Below are positions 17,401 through 20,340 of a stretch of 20,429 nt of DNA, piece after piece. Source of the stretch: Baffinella frigidus (lineage: Eukaryota; Cryptophyceae; Cryptomonadales; Baffinellaceae); NCBI GenBank assembly GCA_026770585.1, contig MU647002.1, positions 51,902 through 72,330 of the forward strand, given 5' to 3'. Under the pieces are notes generated by a model. The model did not search any database. It was given only the letters and a program-made list of their open reading frames with translations, and had not been told where the DNA came from. Positions within the stretch are counted from its first letter, which is position 1; the number at the start of each line of letters is the position of its first letter. The position numbers and the translations under genes are program-made.

Positions 17401-20340
17401 CCTTCGCCCGGATGGAACAGGTGCTCATATAACCTTTCCTGAACCCTAAAATCTTTTACTTTTGACGCCCGAAAGTTAACGCCCGAAAGTCACCTCGAGG
17501 CAATTTTTGGTGGAAGGTCTGGGGAAGGAAGGGGATCAGCGTTTCAACCCTGACCCTAAACCCTACAACCTAATCCCTGCATCCCTAAAGCTAAACCCTA
17601 AATCCTAAAACCTGAACCCTAAACCCTAAAACCCAAACCCTAAACCCCAAACCTCAAACCCTAAACCCTACAACGCTAAACCCCTACAACCTAAACCCTA
17701 AACCCGTGCGGCGTTTTTCTGGTAGAACGCTACAGCCCTCAAACCTCACCCCAAACCCCAAACCCAGGTCCTGGTGGAGGATCTGGGCAAGAAGGGGAGT
17801 GAGCTGTTCAGCTCGATCGACACGCAGCCGATCGCTGCGGCCTCTCTCGCGCAGGTGTGTAGTCAGGGCGCATGGTGGTGGTGTAGGGTTCAGGGCGTTT
17901 GGGTTTGGGGATCAGGGGGCCAAGGGACTTAAAGTGTAAGGTTTAGGATCTGGGGAAGAAGGTGAGCTGTTCAGCTCGATCGATGCGGAGCCGATCGCTG
18001 CGGCCTCTCTCGCGCAGGTTTGGGGTGGATGGTTTGGGGTTCAGAGTGGAGAGTGGAGGGTGGAGGGTGGAGGGTGGAGGGTGGAGGGTGGAGGGTGGAG
18101 GGTGGAGGGTGGAGGGTGGAGGGTGGAGGGTGTGCAGGGTGCAGGGTGTTTTGTGGTGTAAGGTGTATGGGTTTAGGTTTAGGGGTTTAGGGGTTGGGGT
18201 TGAAGGTTGAGGGTTCGGGGGTTAGGGGCGTGAGCTGTTCAGCTCGATCGATGCGCAGCCCATCGATGCGGCCTCTCTCGCGCAGGTTTCGGGTGTAGGG
18301 TGTAGGGCTTAAGGTTTAGAGTTGCTACTGCAAGCCCCAAACCTTAGACCCTGTAAACCCTAGACCCTAGACCCTAGACCCTGTAAACCCTACACCTCAC
18401 GTCCTAAACCCTAAACCCTGCAAACCCTAAACCCCAAACCCCGCACCCTAACCCATAATCCCCAACCCAGGTACACAAAGCGAAGACGAATGCGGTGCAG
18501 GACGTGGCGGTCAAAATGCTCTACCCTCAACCTCAAAACCCCGACCTTGGCGTTAACAAAGGCCTCTCTCACAACAGGCGCCGTCGCGCAGCTTCGAACG
18601 GCCGTCTCACACGTTATCCACTATCCCTTAAGTGGTGAGGAGGCTCATACACCCTACGGTAGGGTCCGAAGACCTGCCTAGGGCGAGTTAGGGTGAATAT
18701 TCACCCTATGGCCACTTAAGGGACATTCAGTCGTCTTATACTCTATCCGCGAACTCAGGTGCACAAAGTCAAGACGAAGGAGGGGAAGGACGTCGCAGTC
18801 AAAATGCTCTACCCTCGACCCCAAAACCTCGACCTTGGCGTTAACAAAGGCCTCTCTCACACCACACAGCGGGCTACGAAGAGATTTTCGGCCCATTTTT
18901 GGCCGAATTTCCGTTACCTTGTCCGTAGGAACCCCCCTATGCCCCTACGGGTTGCCTACCGTAGGGTCCTAGGTCTTATCGCTGAGGGATTATTCAGGAA
19001 TCCCTTCGAAGTCCGCGGTGAGGACAGGCGCCGTCGCGCGGCCGTCTCATACATTATCCACTATATACGGCCGTCTTACACTCTATCCGCGAATCCAAAG
19101 CTATCCACTATATACGGTCGTCTTATACTCTATCCGCGAATCCAGGTGCACAAAGCCAGGACGAAGGAGGGGGAAGACGTCGCTGTCAAGATGCTCTACC
19201 CCGGCCTCCGCAAGAACACCGCGTAAACCCCAAACCCTAAACCCCAAACCCTCAACCCCAAACCCTAAACCCTGAACCCTGAAACCTCAACCCTGCACCC
19301 TGAACCCTGAACCCTAAACCATGAACCTGCGTAAAACCCTAAACCCGAAACCTTTATGATCTATCGGCTGCTGGAAATCCAGATCTTTATTACCCTAGAC
19401 CCTAGACCCTAGACCCTCGACCCTAAACACCGAAAAATAAACACTAAACATGCTCTACCCGTGCCTGCGCAAGAACACCGCGTAAACCCCAAACCCTTAT
19501 CCCTGAACCCTGAAACCTCAACTCTGAACCCTGAACCCTAAACCATGAACTCTGAACCCTAACCCGTTATGTGTCTGTCTTCCAGCTAGCGGCTGCTGGA
19601 AATCCAGATCTTTTTTGCCCTAGACCCTATACCATAGACCTTAAACACCGAACACTAACCACTAAACGCTAAACACTAAACACTAAACACTCACCCCCAA
19701 CCCCCAAACCCCAAACCCCAATCCAGTTCGGAATGCTCTTTCTTCGAGACTATGGACAAGCAGAACCCCCCCCGGGTTTCGGGTTTCGGGACTAGGGTTC
19801 CGGGTTGCCACTCAAACCCTCTACCCTGGATATCAAACCCCCAAGCCCAAAACAGGTCGGACTTTTCCGTCTTCGAGACTATGGGCAAGCAGATCAAGCC
19901 GGGTGGCTTCGACCTTGAGTGGTTCTCCCCTACACCCTGAACTCTACACCCTACACAGTACACCATCAACACCCAACCCTTGACCCAAGGCTTAGAGCTT
20001 CGACCTTGAATGGTGATCGTGAATGATCTTTGATCTTGACACCACACCCTAGCCCCCTCAACCCTCAACCCCTAACCCCAACCACCCAACCCTTACCCCT
20101 CACCCCTAAACCCTTCACTCGAAATCCGACACCCTTAACCCTTAACCCTTAACCCTCAACCCTCAACCCTAACCCATCACCCCCCCCTCCCCCTAAACCA
20201 TAAACCATAAACCCTGAACCATAAACCCCAACCCCTTTACCGTAAACCCCAACCCCCAAACCTCAAACCCAAACCCCGAAACCAGGCTGGTGCGCGACTT
20301 CAAGGAGGCCCTGGCGATGGAGCTTGACTTGCAAACCGAG
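8110..20340 (+). CDS. TPR co-chaperone domain joined in frame to an ABC1/ADCK-type kinase (spans exons and introns; 3' end beyond window)
   Basis: This is a sixteen-exon model inferred by similarity and phase. The exons sum to 1425 nt (475 codons), and every donor/acceptor pair is GT-AG with matching phase. Residues about 95-205 are three TPR motifs with an Hsp70/Hsp90 carboxylate clamp. Residues 206-277 form a low-complexity linker. Residues 278-475 are the N-terminal half of an ABC1 (UbiB/ADCK) atypical kinase, a family linked to quinone and lipid metabolism in mitochondria and plastids. The catalytic core is not in the window. No targeting peptide is evident if ATG 8110 is the start; residues 11-80 are Arg/Lys/Pro-rich. 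If the gene is really two, the break would fall at exon 8 or 9 (ATG at 14811). The order and frame support one gene, but only transcript data would settle it. Confidence 0.6.
8688..8777 (+). CDS. exon 2: TPR1 helix B and TPR2 start
   Basis: Acceptor GTCGCAG|GTT, donor CTG|GTAACC, 30 codons, phase 0/0. It reads VGNFAEAERQYTLAIQLDPS followed by VEAYLTNRAL. This is a canonical TPR: the G-N-F, A-(x)-Y and A-I-x-L-D-P pattern, then the N-R-A of the next repeat. N138 is the third clamp residue, 31 residues after N107, as in Hop TPR1. It joins exon 1 to give KEDGNGKLK-VGNFAEAE, a normal TPR1. A degraded 3' copy lies at 8935-8979. Confidence 0.85.
8783..8925. repeat. intronic repeat R3, copy 1
   Basis: From CTAGTTCTGCCGAACTCGGG it runs through GACTATTCTCAAG, GCGATATAAATTCGTCAACT and TTGGCGCG to TAGACTGAGACAG. 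The same series appears at 9852-9995 (CTAGCTCTGCCTCACTCGGG, AACTATTCTCAAG, ACTAATCCGTCAACTTTGG, TAGACTGAGACAG). The first copy precedes the exon 2 ghost and the second precedes exon 3. This is consistent with one original intron segment duplicated along with exon DNA. Confidence 0.65.
8935..8979 (+). pseudogene. ghost of exon 2 (3' half)
   Basis: 45 nt match the end of exon 2: CAGCTGG.CC.G.GCGTGGA, then ACCAACCGCGCGCTG with the following GT donor. It would read QLGLCVETDWTNRAL. The 5' half is missing and there is no acceptor adjacent, so it cannot replace exon 2. Confidence 0.7.
8980..9660 (+). repeat. intron 2 heptamer tract and R4 copy 2
   Basis: This contains degenerate CCCTAAA/CCCTGAACC units (9040-9190, 9230-9360, 9537-9560). 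The diverged R4 repeat (9361-9487; CCGGATATTTGAC twice, then AGACGCTGTTTCGCCAGCTC), a (CT)n run (9510-9521) and a CACACCACA microsatellite (9601-9628) also lie here. GTGAAACC(T/C)AACCCTAAA is repeated at 9226 and 9533. Confidence 0.6.
9637..9826 (+). pseudogene. two 5' ghosts of exon 3
   Basis: CCAGGTGCGCACAATGCTCA (9636) and CCAGGTGCGCACAAAGCTCA (9770) copy the acceptor and first codons of exon 3. The second continues to GAGCCGTAGAGGACTGCAAC (about 9802) before breaking into C-rich DNA. Both keep the acceptor but lack the rest of the exon and any donor in register. Confidence 0.7.
9655..9752 (-). mobile_element. MITE family copy 3, truncated and inverted
   Basis: On the minus strand this reads CCGCACAGCGGGCTACGAAG, GGATTCTTGG, CAAGAATCAGTTAGGATATC, CGTAGGAACAAC. 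These match the left end and early interior of the other family members; the distal half is missing. It lies inside or next to the first exon 3 ghost, so it entered or was copied after that duplication. Confidence 0.6.
10015..10132 (+). CDS. exon 3: TPR2/TPR3, clamp residues R168 and R172
   Basis: Acceptor CCCCAG|GTG, donor GGGAG|GTGATT, 39 codons plus one base. It reads VRTKLNNTAGAVADCNAALL, then LNPTSARAFGRLGAAHFSG. This is the second half of TPR2 (A-G-A-V-x-D-C) and the first helix of TPR3 (A-x-G-R-L-G-A-A), very like SGT and Hop. R168 and R172 fall at the fourth and fifth clamp positions (spacing 30 and 4). The phase-1 end is completed by exon 4 (G|GC = Gly). Confidence 0.88.
10139..10474 (+). 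pseudogene. ghost copies of exon 3 in a tandem exon+intron duplication
   Basis: 10244-10324 repeats exon 3 from GATCGCAACGCGGCGCTTCT to TTCTCGGGAG with its GT donor. It reads NAALLLNPTSVRAFGRLGAA and onward, with only a few differences, but lacks the 5' third and an acceptor. A more decayed third copy lies at about 10436-10472. The AT-rich intron piece (TTTTGTACCAGGGA.., GATATAA.TA.ATGTAGTGCCC) is duplicated with it. The unit is about 190 bp, which shows the duplications spanned exon and intron together. Confidence 0.8.
10475..10742 (+). repeat. intron 3 heptamer tract
   Basis: C-rich degenerate CCCTAAA/CCCCAAA units (10480-10625) switch to a short G-rich stretch (10630-10665). A GC-rich segment GCACGTAGGGCGCC..CGAGAGCGCCAGCAGC (10666-10705) resembles CGCGCCAGGGCCTCTAGCAG at 10861. 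It may be an exon remnant, but I cannot assign it. Confidence 0.5.
10743..10789 (+). pseudogene. ghost of exon 4 with deletion and in-frame stop
   Basis: CACCAG|GCAATTTCGCGGAGGCCTAC matches exon 4 with its acceptor, but nine bases (GCAGCGGAG) are missing. After GAACTCGACACTGAC it hits TGA instead of continuing to a donor. Its phase is compatible with exon 3, so inclusion would truncate the protein. Confidence 0.8.
10801..10975 (+). repeat. GT-rich and (GA)n/(GATA)n microsatellites
   Basis: TGTGTGTGG runs (10818-10840) are followed by GAGAGAGA/GATAGATA/GAGCGAGC purine tracts (10888-10975) shortly before exon 4. A purine run this close to an acceptor is unusual, since a pyrimidine tract would be expected. 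The actual pyrimidine tract is the short CCCCGCCGCCCCCCACCAG. Confidence 0.85.
11007..11080 (+). CDS. exon 4: TPR3 second helix
   Basis: Acceptor CCACCAG|GC, donor CCCAG|GTGACA. After two bases completing Gly181 it reads NFAEAAEAYRKALELDKGNA followed by TYAQ. This is a textbook TPR helix B and the start of the capping helix, as in SGT proteins (A-x-x-Y-x-K-A-L-E-L-D). It ends in phase 0. Confidence 0.88.
11086..11330 (+). repeat. tandem CCAGCCCTAAGGTTGAACAG minisatellite in intron 4
   Basis: About eight variants of ACCAGCCCTA(A/C)GGT(T/C)GAACAGCCCC follow one another. They end at the palindrome ACAGCCCTAAGGGCTGT (11290-11306) and a duplicated GTTCAACCCTGCAAGG (about 11308 and 11321). CCCTAAGG is a one-base variant of the heptamer, so this may be a telomere-like repeat that grew into a longer unit. 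Confidence 0.75.
11338..11425 (+). repeat. G-rich (GGGGGTT)n tract in intron 4
   Basis: GGTTTAGGGGTTGGGGGTTG and repeats run through 11420 on the coding strand, unlike the C-rich orientation of most introns of this gene. Runs of four to five G in close series could form G-quadruplexes in the pre-mRNA. Confidence 0.75.
11460..11660. pseudogene. partial direct and inverted copies around exon 5
   Basis: 11469-11490 (AAGCGCTGCCTTACACCCTA) is a direct copy of the sequence upstream of exon 5 (GACGCTGCCTCACACCCTCG, 11656). 11585-11615 on the minus strand reads CCTCGAAGCGGCGCTCCACA then GGGCCTCGGCC, an inverted copy of exon 5 itself. The inverted copy can pair with exon 5 across a loop of about 75 nt. 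Confidence 0.7.
11688..11738 (+). CDS. exon 5: TPR capping helix and Ala-rich linker
   Basis: Acceptor CGCGCAG|GGC, donor GGGAAG|GTGTGG, 17 codons, phase 0/0, reading GLEAARPRASAAAAGGK. Joined to exon 4 it gives ATYAQGLEAAR, the typical end of an SGT-type TPR domain. The Ala/Gly tail starts the linker. Codons are GC-rich. Confidence 0.7.
11739..12210 (+). repeat. intron 5: CCCTAAA heptamer tract with exon 6 ghost
   Basis: This is almost entirely CCCTAAA and its variants (CCCTCAA, CCCCAAA, CCCTGAA). CCATGGTAAACC appears twice (11951 and 11984). At 12020-12051 the sequence CCCCTCCGGAACCAGCATGG then CGCAGCGGGG copies the acceptor and first codons of exon 6 before reverting to heptamers. Confidence 0.8.
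12211..12267 (+). CDS. exon 6: linker segment
   Basis: Acceptor GGAAGCAG|CAT, donor AAGGAG|GTAGAC, 19 codons, phase 0/0, reading HGAAGSTGNASDTADAVKE. This is a low-complexity, helix-compatible linker with no family match that I recognise. The exon is called because it is phase-compatible with both neighbours and is the only intact member of a set of copies. A fragment of it recurs six more times downstream. Confidence 0.55.
12268..13510 (+). repeat. (CCCTAGA)n higher-order repeat carrying six exon 6 ghosts
   Basis: Runs of CCCTAGA, a one-base variant of the telomere heptamer, alternate with exon 6 fragments (..GGCAGCGCGTC(T/C)GAGACG.. then GATGCCGTGAAGGAG). These fragments have GATGCC at 12541, 12662, 12842, 13065, 13236 and 13469. 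The pairs 12842/13236 and 13065/13469 are about 395-405 bp apart and share CCTCCTAGTACGTGAAGGTC and CTCGCTAGTATGCCCCTAGA. A unit of about 395 bp has therefore been duplicated in tandem. Ghosts read GSASETVDAVKE or GSASETADAVKE, so the frame survives, but most have GAGGAG instead of the GAG|GT donor. Confidence 0.85.
13511..13678 (+). repeat. degenerate CCCTAAA tract before exon 7
   Basis: Heptamer variants (CCCTAAA, ACTCTAA) include one more TTGCTAGTATGCCCCT (13587), the landmark of the higher-order unit. The immediate acceptor region, AACACGAAACATGGCAG, has little pyrimidine. Confidence 0.7.
13679..13726 (+). CDS. exon 7: linker helix
   Basis: Acceptor ATGGCAG|GTG, donor CACCAG|GTGCTT, 16 codons, phase 0/0, reading VLAKMGGAAEVMRKHQ. 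It is amphipathic and probably helical, with no family assignment. It is supported by the clean AG..GT borders, the GC-rich codons and a 3' ghost at about 13788-13803 (ATGGGCAAGCACCAG|GTG). Confidence 0.6.
13727..14098 (+). other. intron 7 with exon 7 ghost and mixed sequence
   Basis: It contains the perfect palindrome CGCCCTACCGTAGGGCG (13769-13785) directly before the exon 7 ghost. A non-heptamer stretch (13810-14000) carries CGGAGG repeats (AAACGGAGGGCGTGCCTCCA, ACGGAGGTTT). It ends in CCTGATC/GAAACCTGA repeats (14025-14085). CCTACCGTAGG is the motif found inside the MITEs, so the palindrome may be a MITE remnant. Confidence 0.55.
14099..14156 (+). CDS. exon 8: linker/ABC1K N-terminal helix
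   Basis: Acceptor TGGTGCAG|GAG, donor ATCTCG|GTACAC, 19 codons plus one base, reading EQAAAKRANESINDAAPDL. The next exon completes Gly (G|GG), giving APDLGVGMERSK. If the donor is not used, the frame stays open to about 14392, so this could instead be the last exon of a separate TPR gene. A frameshifted ghost lies at 14523-14574. Confidence 0.6.
14190..14275. repeat. GGGCCCAAAAT short repeat cluster in intron 8
   Basis: TGGGCCCA-type hexamer palindromes occur at about 14198, 14213, 14235 and 14255, separated by AATTATA/AATTGTA. Adjacent units can form several alternative small hairpins. Two units share GGGCCCAAAATTA and GGGCCCAAAATGG. Confidence 0.6.
14380..14525 (-). repeat. inverted copy of the exon 6 higher-order repeat
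   Basis: On the minus strand this reads ACCGAACCCTAGAACCCTCA, ACCCTAATCCCTCGCTAGTA, TGCCCCTGGACCC and (TAGACCC)n. These are the same landmarks, in the same order, as 13086-13160 on the plus strand. The block is thus an inverted duplicate about 1.3 kb from its source and abuts the exon 8 ghost. The G-rich orientation on + explains the GGGTCTAGGG tract. Confidence 0.8.
14523..14574 (+). pseudogene. ghost of exon 8 with +1 frameshift
   Basis: GCCGCGAAGCGCGCCACCGA then GAGGCATCAACGACGCCGCC and CTGACCTCG|GTACCC match exon 8 from its fourth codon to the donor. An extra G in GAGAGGCATC breaks the frame, and no acceptor precedes it. Confidence 0.8.
14575..14802 (+). repeat. CCCGAAA/CCCTAAA heptamer variants before exon 9
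   Basis: Runs of GAAACCCGAAACCC (14600-14735) change to CCCTACACCCTAAACCC (14755-14800) and end at the CACCCAG acceptor. CCCGAAA is another single-base heptamer variant. Different introns of the gene are dominated by different variants. Confidence 0.7.
14803..14879 (+). CDS. exon 9: start of the ABC1-kinase-like region
   Basis: Acceptor CACCCAG|GG, donor TTTCAG|GTGTCA, 2 + 25 codons. After the split Gly277 it reads VGMERSKLAWDLFEDGKADY followed by AVAFQ. The position and character (helical, R-S-x-x-x-W, D-Y) fit the segment that precedes the HER..GG motif in ADCK1-like kinases. ATG 14811 could be an independent start if the kinase is a separate gene. A copy at 15059-15109 is discussed separately. 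Confidence 0.75.
14880..15375 (+). repeat. tandem duplication of exon 9 plus intron; ACTAGT-rich tract
   Basis: 15059-15109 repeats exon 9 from GCGTGGGACCTGTT to GCCTTTCAG|GTG, reading AWDLFADADADYAVAFQ. The following intron start, ACTTAATTCGCATTATAAAC, is duplicated too (14891 and 15122), so the unit is 230 bp. The only nearby acceptor for the copy (AAG|GCG, 15050) gives phase 0, incompatible with exon 8. It is therefore probably a ghost. The rest is built of TATAAACTTAGTACTGTG and ACTAGTTT palindromic units (15220-15360). Confidence 0.75.
15376..15853 (+). other. intron 9, mostly single-copy sequence
   Basis: A purine-rich region has interleaved GAAGAA/TTCTTC pairings (15415-15510). It is followed by CTACCGGAATCCGGTAG-like symmetry (15498-15513) and an inverted repeat GGCCGGGAAATTAA..TTAATTTCTGGCC (about 15743-15788). 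No exon candidate was found. The sequence just before the ghost at 15854 is unremarkable apart from the TAG acceptor. Confidence 0.45.
15854..16047 (+). pseudogene. two 5' ghosts of exon 10
   Basis: 15854-15917 (VQGSKSEKEAAVNAAHERTI) and 15981-16047 (starting GTGCATGGGAGCGAGAAGGA) copy the first two thirds of exon 10 behind TAG and CCAG acceptors. Both end at the same point, after CGCACGATTGCCT, and run into heptamer or TACCTGGTT sequence. They share that breakpoint with each other and not with exon 10, so one ghost was probably copied from the other. Confidence 0.8.
16107..16214 (+). CDS. exon 10: ABC1K segment up to the KxGQ lysine
   Basis: Acceptor GCCTAG|GCG, donor AACAAG|GTCCTT, 36 codons, phase 0/0. 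It reads APGSEKEKDAAVNAAHERTA, then LKCLELARTNGGIYNK. The block H-E-R-x-A-x-x-x-x-x-L-x-x-x-N-G-G-I-Y-x-K is the hallmark lead-in to the KxGQ motif of ADCK1-like ABC1 kinases, and it ends on the motif lysine (K338). Two 5' ghosts precede it and one 3' ghost follows. Confidence 0.85.
16215..16296 (-). repeat. fragment of dispersed repeat R4 in intron 10
   Basis: CTATTATTCTGTACCACGAA and TCGGCCACTTTTGGAGAA (16222-16260) are the reverse complement of R4 at about 6690-6730. The fragment sits between exon 10 and its 3' ghost. Confidence 0.6.
16297..16359 (+). pseudogene. 3' ghost (or alternative 3' half) of exon 10
   Basis: GATGAGCGCACCGCGCTGAA to ATCTACAACAAG|GTTTCG matches the second half of exon 10. 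It reads DERTALKCLALARTNGGIYN then K, with mostly silent changes and an intact donor. There is no AG acceptor in register immediately upstream, so inclusion would need a different 5' boundary. Its coding quality is high for a relic. Confidence 0.75.
16360..16886 (+). other. intron 10: heptamers flanking a single-copy block
   Basis: CCCTAAA variants (16366-16480 and 16747-16880) surround a non-repeat block (16481-16745). No exon was found in that block, despite short ORFs on the minus strand. At 16818-16831, AAG|GTGTCGCAGCTCGA resembles the first 14 bases of exon 11 (GCGGCGCAGTTCGT) behind an AG. It is probably a small ghost. Confidence 0.5.
16887..16933 (+). CDS. exon 11: KxGQ-region (KAAQ) segment
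   Basis: Acceptor AAAACAG|GCG, donor CGGGG|GTAAAC, 15 codons plus two bases, reading AAQFVASLQGGAGDR with a split Gly354. Joined to K338 it forms K-A-A-Q-F-V-A-S-L, the KxGQ site of ABC1 kinases with Ala replacing the usual Gly. The following V-P-K-x-Y (exon 12) is the normal continuation. Confidence 0.8.
16934..17141 (+). repeat. intron 11, entirely CCCTAAA/CCCCTAA variants
   Basis: Practically the whole 208-bp intron, from GTAAACCCTAACCCC to CCCTCAACCAG, is made of telomere-like heptamer or octamer variants. Even the donor (GTAAACC) and acceptor (AACCAG) read as modified repeat units. Confidence 0.85.
17142..17220 (+). CDS. exon 12 (copy a): ABC1K V-P-K-x-Y segment
   Basis: Acceptor CAACCAG|G, donor GAACAG|GTGCTT, 1 + 26 codons, reading VPKQYVKALAVLTDQAPFRP then FAQMEQ. 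It matches the P-x-E-Y-x-x-x-L-x-x-L-x-D-x-A-P-x-x segment that follows KxGQ in ABC1 kinases. Exon length is not a multiple of three (79 nt), so it cannot be spliced together with copy b without a frameshift. Confidence 0.88.
17221..17338 (+). repeat. G-rich spacer between the two exon 12 copies
   Basis: The 118-nt spacer is G-rich on the coding strand (GGGGGGAAGGGGGTTTAGGG, GGGGTGAGGGG, GGAGGGGGGAGGGGG). The introns on either side of the exon 12 pair are C-rich. It could form G-quadruplexes in RNA, and it leaves copy b with a purine-rich acceptor context. Confidence 0.75.
17339..17420 (+). CDS. exon 12 (copy b): possible mutually exclusive alternative exon
   Basis: This is a second complete copy. 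After one base and a Gly codon it reads LPKQYVEVLEVLTDQAPFRP then FARMEQ, with donor GAACAG|GTGCTC. Many differences from copy a are silent, and five change an amino acid (V-L, K-E, A-V, A-E, Q-R). An AG at 17337-17338 gives a phase-compatible acceptor, though in a poor G-rich context. It is unlike the other ghosts because both ends and the frame survive. It could be a recent relic or a true alternative to copy a. Confidence 0.5.
17421..17767 (+). repeat. intron 12: short unique stretch, then CCCTAAA variants
   Basis: 17440-17545 carries a duplicated AC(G)CCCGAAAGT (17466 and 17481). GGTCTGGGGAAGGAAGGGGA (about 17516) faintly resembles exon 13. The rest is CCCTAAACCC/CCTACAACC to the CAAACCCAG acceptor. 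Confidence 0.6.
17768..17854 (+). CDS. exon 13: ABC1K Ala-rich loop
   Basis: Acceptor AACCCAG|GTC, donor GCGCAG|GTGTGT, 29 codons, phase 0/0. It reads VLVEDLGKKGSELFSSIDTQ then PIAAASLAQ. P-I-A-A-A-S-(L/I)-x-Q is the alanine-rich loop that replaces the protein-kinase glycine loop in ABC1 kinases (AAAS at residues 403-406). D-L-G-K-x-x-x-E-L-F-x-S-I/F-D is standard for ADCK1-like members. Two ghosts follow. Confidence 0.93.
17945..18017 (+). pseudogene. ghost of exon 13 with 4-nt deletion
   Basis: GATCTGGGGAAGAAGGTGAG then CTGTTCAGCTCGATCGATGC to CTCGCGCAG|GTTTGG. Loss of four bases after AAGAAG shifts the frame. By chance it also makes AAG|GTGAGC, a near-ideal donor. It is preceded by TTTAG, so the first part could be spliced as a short exon, but no correct protein would result. 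Confidence 0.85.
18018..18225 (+). repeat. (GGAGGGT)n minisatellite and G-rich tract in intron 13
   Basis: A perfect GGAGGGTGGAGGGTGGAGGG array (about 18050-18131) is followed by GGGTTTAGG/GGGGTTGAAGG units. The coding strand is G-rich, as between the exon 12 copies. The tract lies exactly between ghosts two and three of exon 13. Confidence 0.9.
18226..18285 (+). pseudogene. second ghost of exon 13 (3' two thirds)
   Basis: GTGAGCTGTTCAGCTCGATC then GATGCGCAGCCCATCGATGC and GGCCTCTCTCGCGCAG|GTTTCG. The 5' part including D-L-G-K is absent. It shares the GATGC variant with the first ghost (the parent has GACAC), which implies it was copied from the ghost and not from exon 13. Confidence 0.85.
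18286..18470 (+). repeat. heptamer tract with orientation switch
   Basis: GGGTGTAGGG units up to about 18325 change to CCCTAGA/CCCTAAA units from 18335 to the ACCCAG acceptor at 18470. The direction of the telomere-like repeat thus reverses within a few tens of bases. Confidence 0.65.
18471..18577 (+). pseudogene. ghost 1 of exon 14 (5' two thirds)
   Basis: CAACCCAG|GTACACAAAGCGAAGACG, reading VHKAKTNAVQDVAVKMLYPQ. It keeps the VAVK lysine but diverges from exon 14 after CTCTACCCT. It continues into CTCAAAACCCCGACCTTGGC and GTTAACAAAGGCCTCTCTCA, sequence shared only with ghost 2. No donor is present. Confidence 0.8.
18624..18723. mobile_element. 100-bp MITE-like element with TCCCTTAAGTGG termini
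   Basis: Perfect 12-bp inverted termini (TCCCTTAAGTGG at 18624-18635, CCACTTAAGGGA at 18712-18723) enclose two further palindromes, ACCCTACGGTAGGGT (about 18651-18665) and AGGGTGAATATTCACCCT (18690-18707). The sister duplicate at 19060-19085 runs from ATTATCCACTATA directly to CGGCCGTCTTACACTCTATC without it. The element was therefore inserted after the duplication, or lost from the other copy. Confidence 0.75.
18759..18861 (+). pseudogene. ghost 2 of exon 14 (5' two thirds)
   Basis: AACTCAG|GTGCACAAAGTCAAGACG, reading VHKVKTKEGKDVAVKMLYPR. It ends at the same breakpoint as ghost 1 and carries the same following sequence (CCTCGACCTTGGCGTTAACA). VHK, VAVK and M-L-Y-P are intact, but L-R-K-N-T and the donor are missing. 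Confidence 0.8.
18862..19020. mobile_element. MITE family copy 4, with paralogous empty site
   Basis: The left end CACACAGCGGGCTACGAAGA and right end GAATCCCTTCGAAGTCCGCG flank GGCCGAATTTCCGTTACCTT, GTCCGTAGGAACCCCCCTAT and TTGCCTACCGTAGGGTCCTA. In the sister duplicate the sequence GCCTCTCTCACAACAGGCGC (18563-18582) is uninterrupted. Here GCCTCTCTCAC and ACAGGCGCCG (19023) are separated by about 160 bp. The pair defines the insertion site to within a few bases. Confidence 0.85.
19021..19145 (+). repeat. intron 13 end: duplicated CTATCCACTATATACGG units
   Basis: TATCCACTATATACGG(C/T)CGTCTTA(C/T)ACTCTATCCGCGAAT occurs twice in tandem (about 19055-19095 and 19100-19142) before the TCCAG acceptor of exon 14. 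A related CGTCTTATACTCTATCCGCG precedes the acceptor of ghost 2 (18732-18751). This shows that the acceptor region was duplicated with the exon. Confidence 0.8.
19146..19222 (+). CDS. exon 14: ABC1K VAVK lysine segment
   Basis: Acceptor ATCCAG|GTG, donor ACCGC|GTAAAC, 25 codons plus two bases, reading VHKARTKEGEDVAVKMLYPG then LRKNT. Q-V-H-K-A across the exon 13/14 junction and V-A-V-K-M-x-Y-P are core ABC1K motifs. K424 is the ATP-binding lysine by analogy with VAIK. It is the only one of three copies with a 3' end and donor, so it is taken as the functional exon. Confidence 0.92.
19223..19855 (+). repeat. intron 14: duplicated exon end plus heptamers, exon 15 ghost
   Basis: Positions 19451-19487 (ATGCTCTACCCGTGCCTGCG then CAAGAACACCGC|GTAAAC) repeat the 3' end of exon 14 with its donor. 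The following intron text (CCCTGAACCCTGAAACCTCA, GGCTGCTGGAAATCCAGATC) is also duplicated (19270-19390 and 19505-19608). The unit is about 265 bp. CTGGAAATCCAG is a short palindrome in both. At 19727-19766 a 5' ghost of exon 15 (ATCCAG|TTCGGAATGCTCTTTC, then TTCGAGACTATGGACAAGCA) precedes CCCCCCC and GGGTTTCGGG. Confidence 0.8.
19856..19921 (+). CDS. exon 15: ABC1K segment before ELD
   Basis: Acceptor AAACAG|G, donor GAGTG|GTTCTC, 1 + 21 codons + 2, reading SDFSVFETMGKQIKPGGFDL then E. The split codons give Ala435 (GC|G) and Trp457 (TG|G). The pattern D-x-x-x-x-x-x-x-x-x-x-x-x-P-x-F-x-x-x-W-L is that of ADCK1-like kinases between VAVK and ELD. A 5' ghost lies upstream and a 3' ghost downstream (about 19999-20012, TTCGACCTTGAATG|GTGATC). 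Confidence 0.88.
19922..20285 (+). repeat. intron 15: exon 15 3' ghost and CCCTAAA variants
   Basis: The ghost GCTTCGACCTTGAATG|GTGATC at 19998-20012 keeps a donor. It is followed by ATCTTTGATCTTGACACCAC, and then heptamer variants (CCCTTAACC, CCATAAACC, CCCCAAACC) up to the GAAACCAG acceptor. Confidence 0.75.
20286..20340 (+). CDS. exon 16: ABC1K ELD (ExD) segment, last exon in window
   Basis: Acceptor AACCAG|G, donor ACCGAG|GTAACC, 1 + 18 codons, reading LVRDFKEALAMELDLQTE. W-L-V-x-D-F-x-x-x-L-x-x-E-L-D is the conserved ABC1K helix carrying the ExD motif (E469, D471). It ends in phase 0, and the catalytic half of the kinase must lie to the right of the window. Confidence 0.9.
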
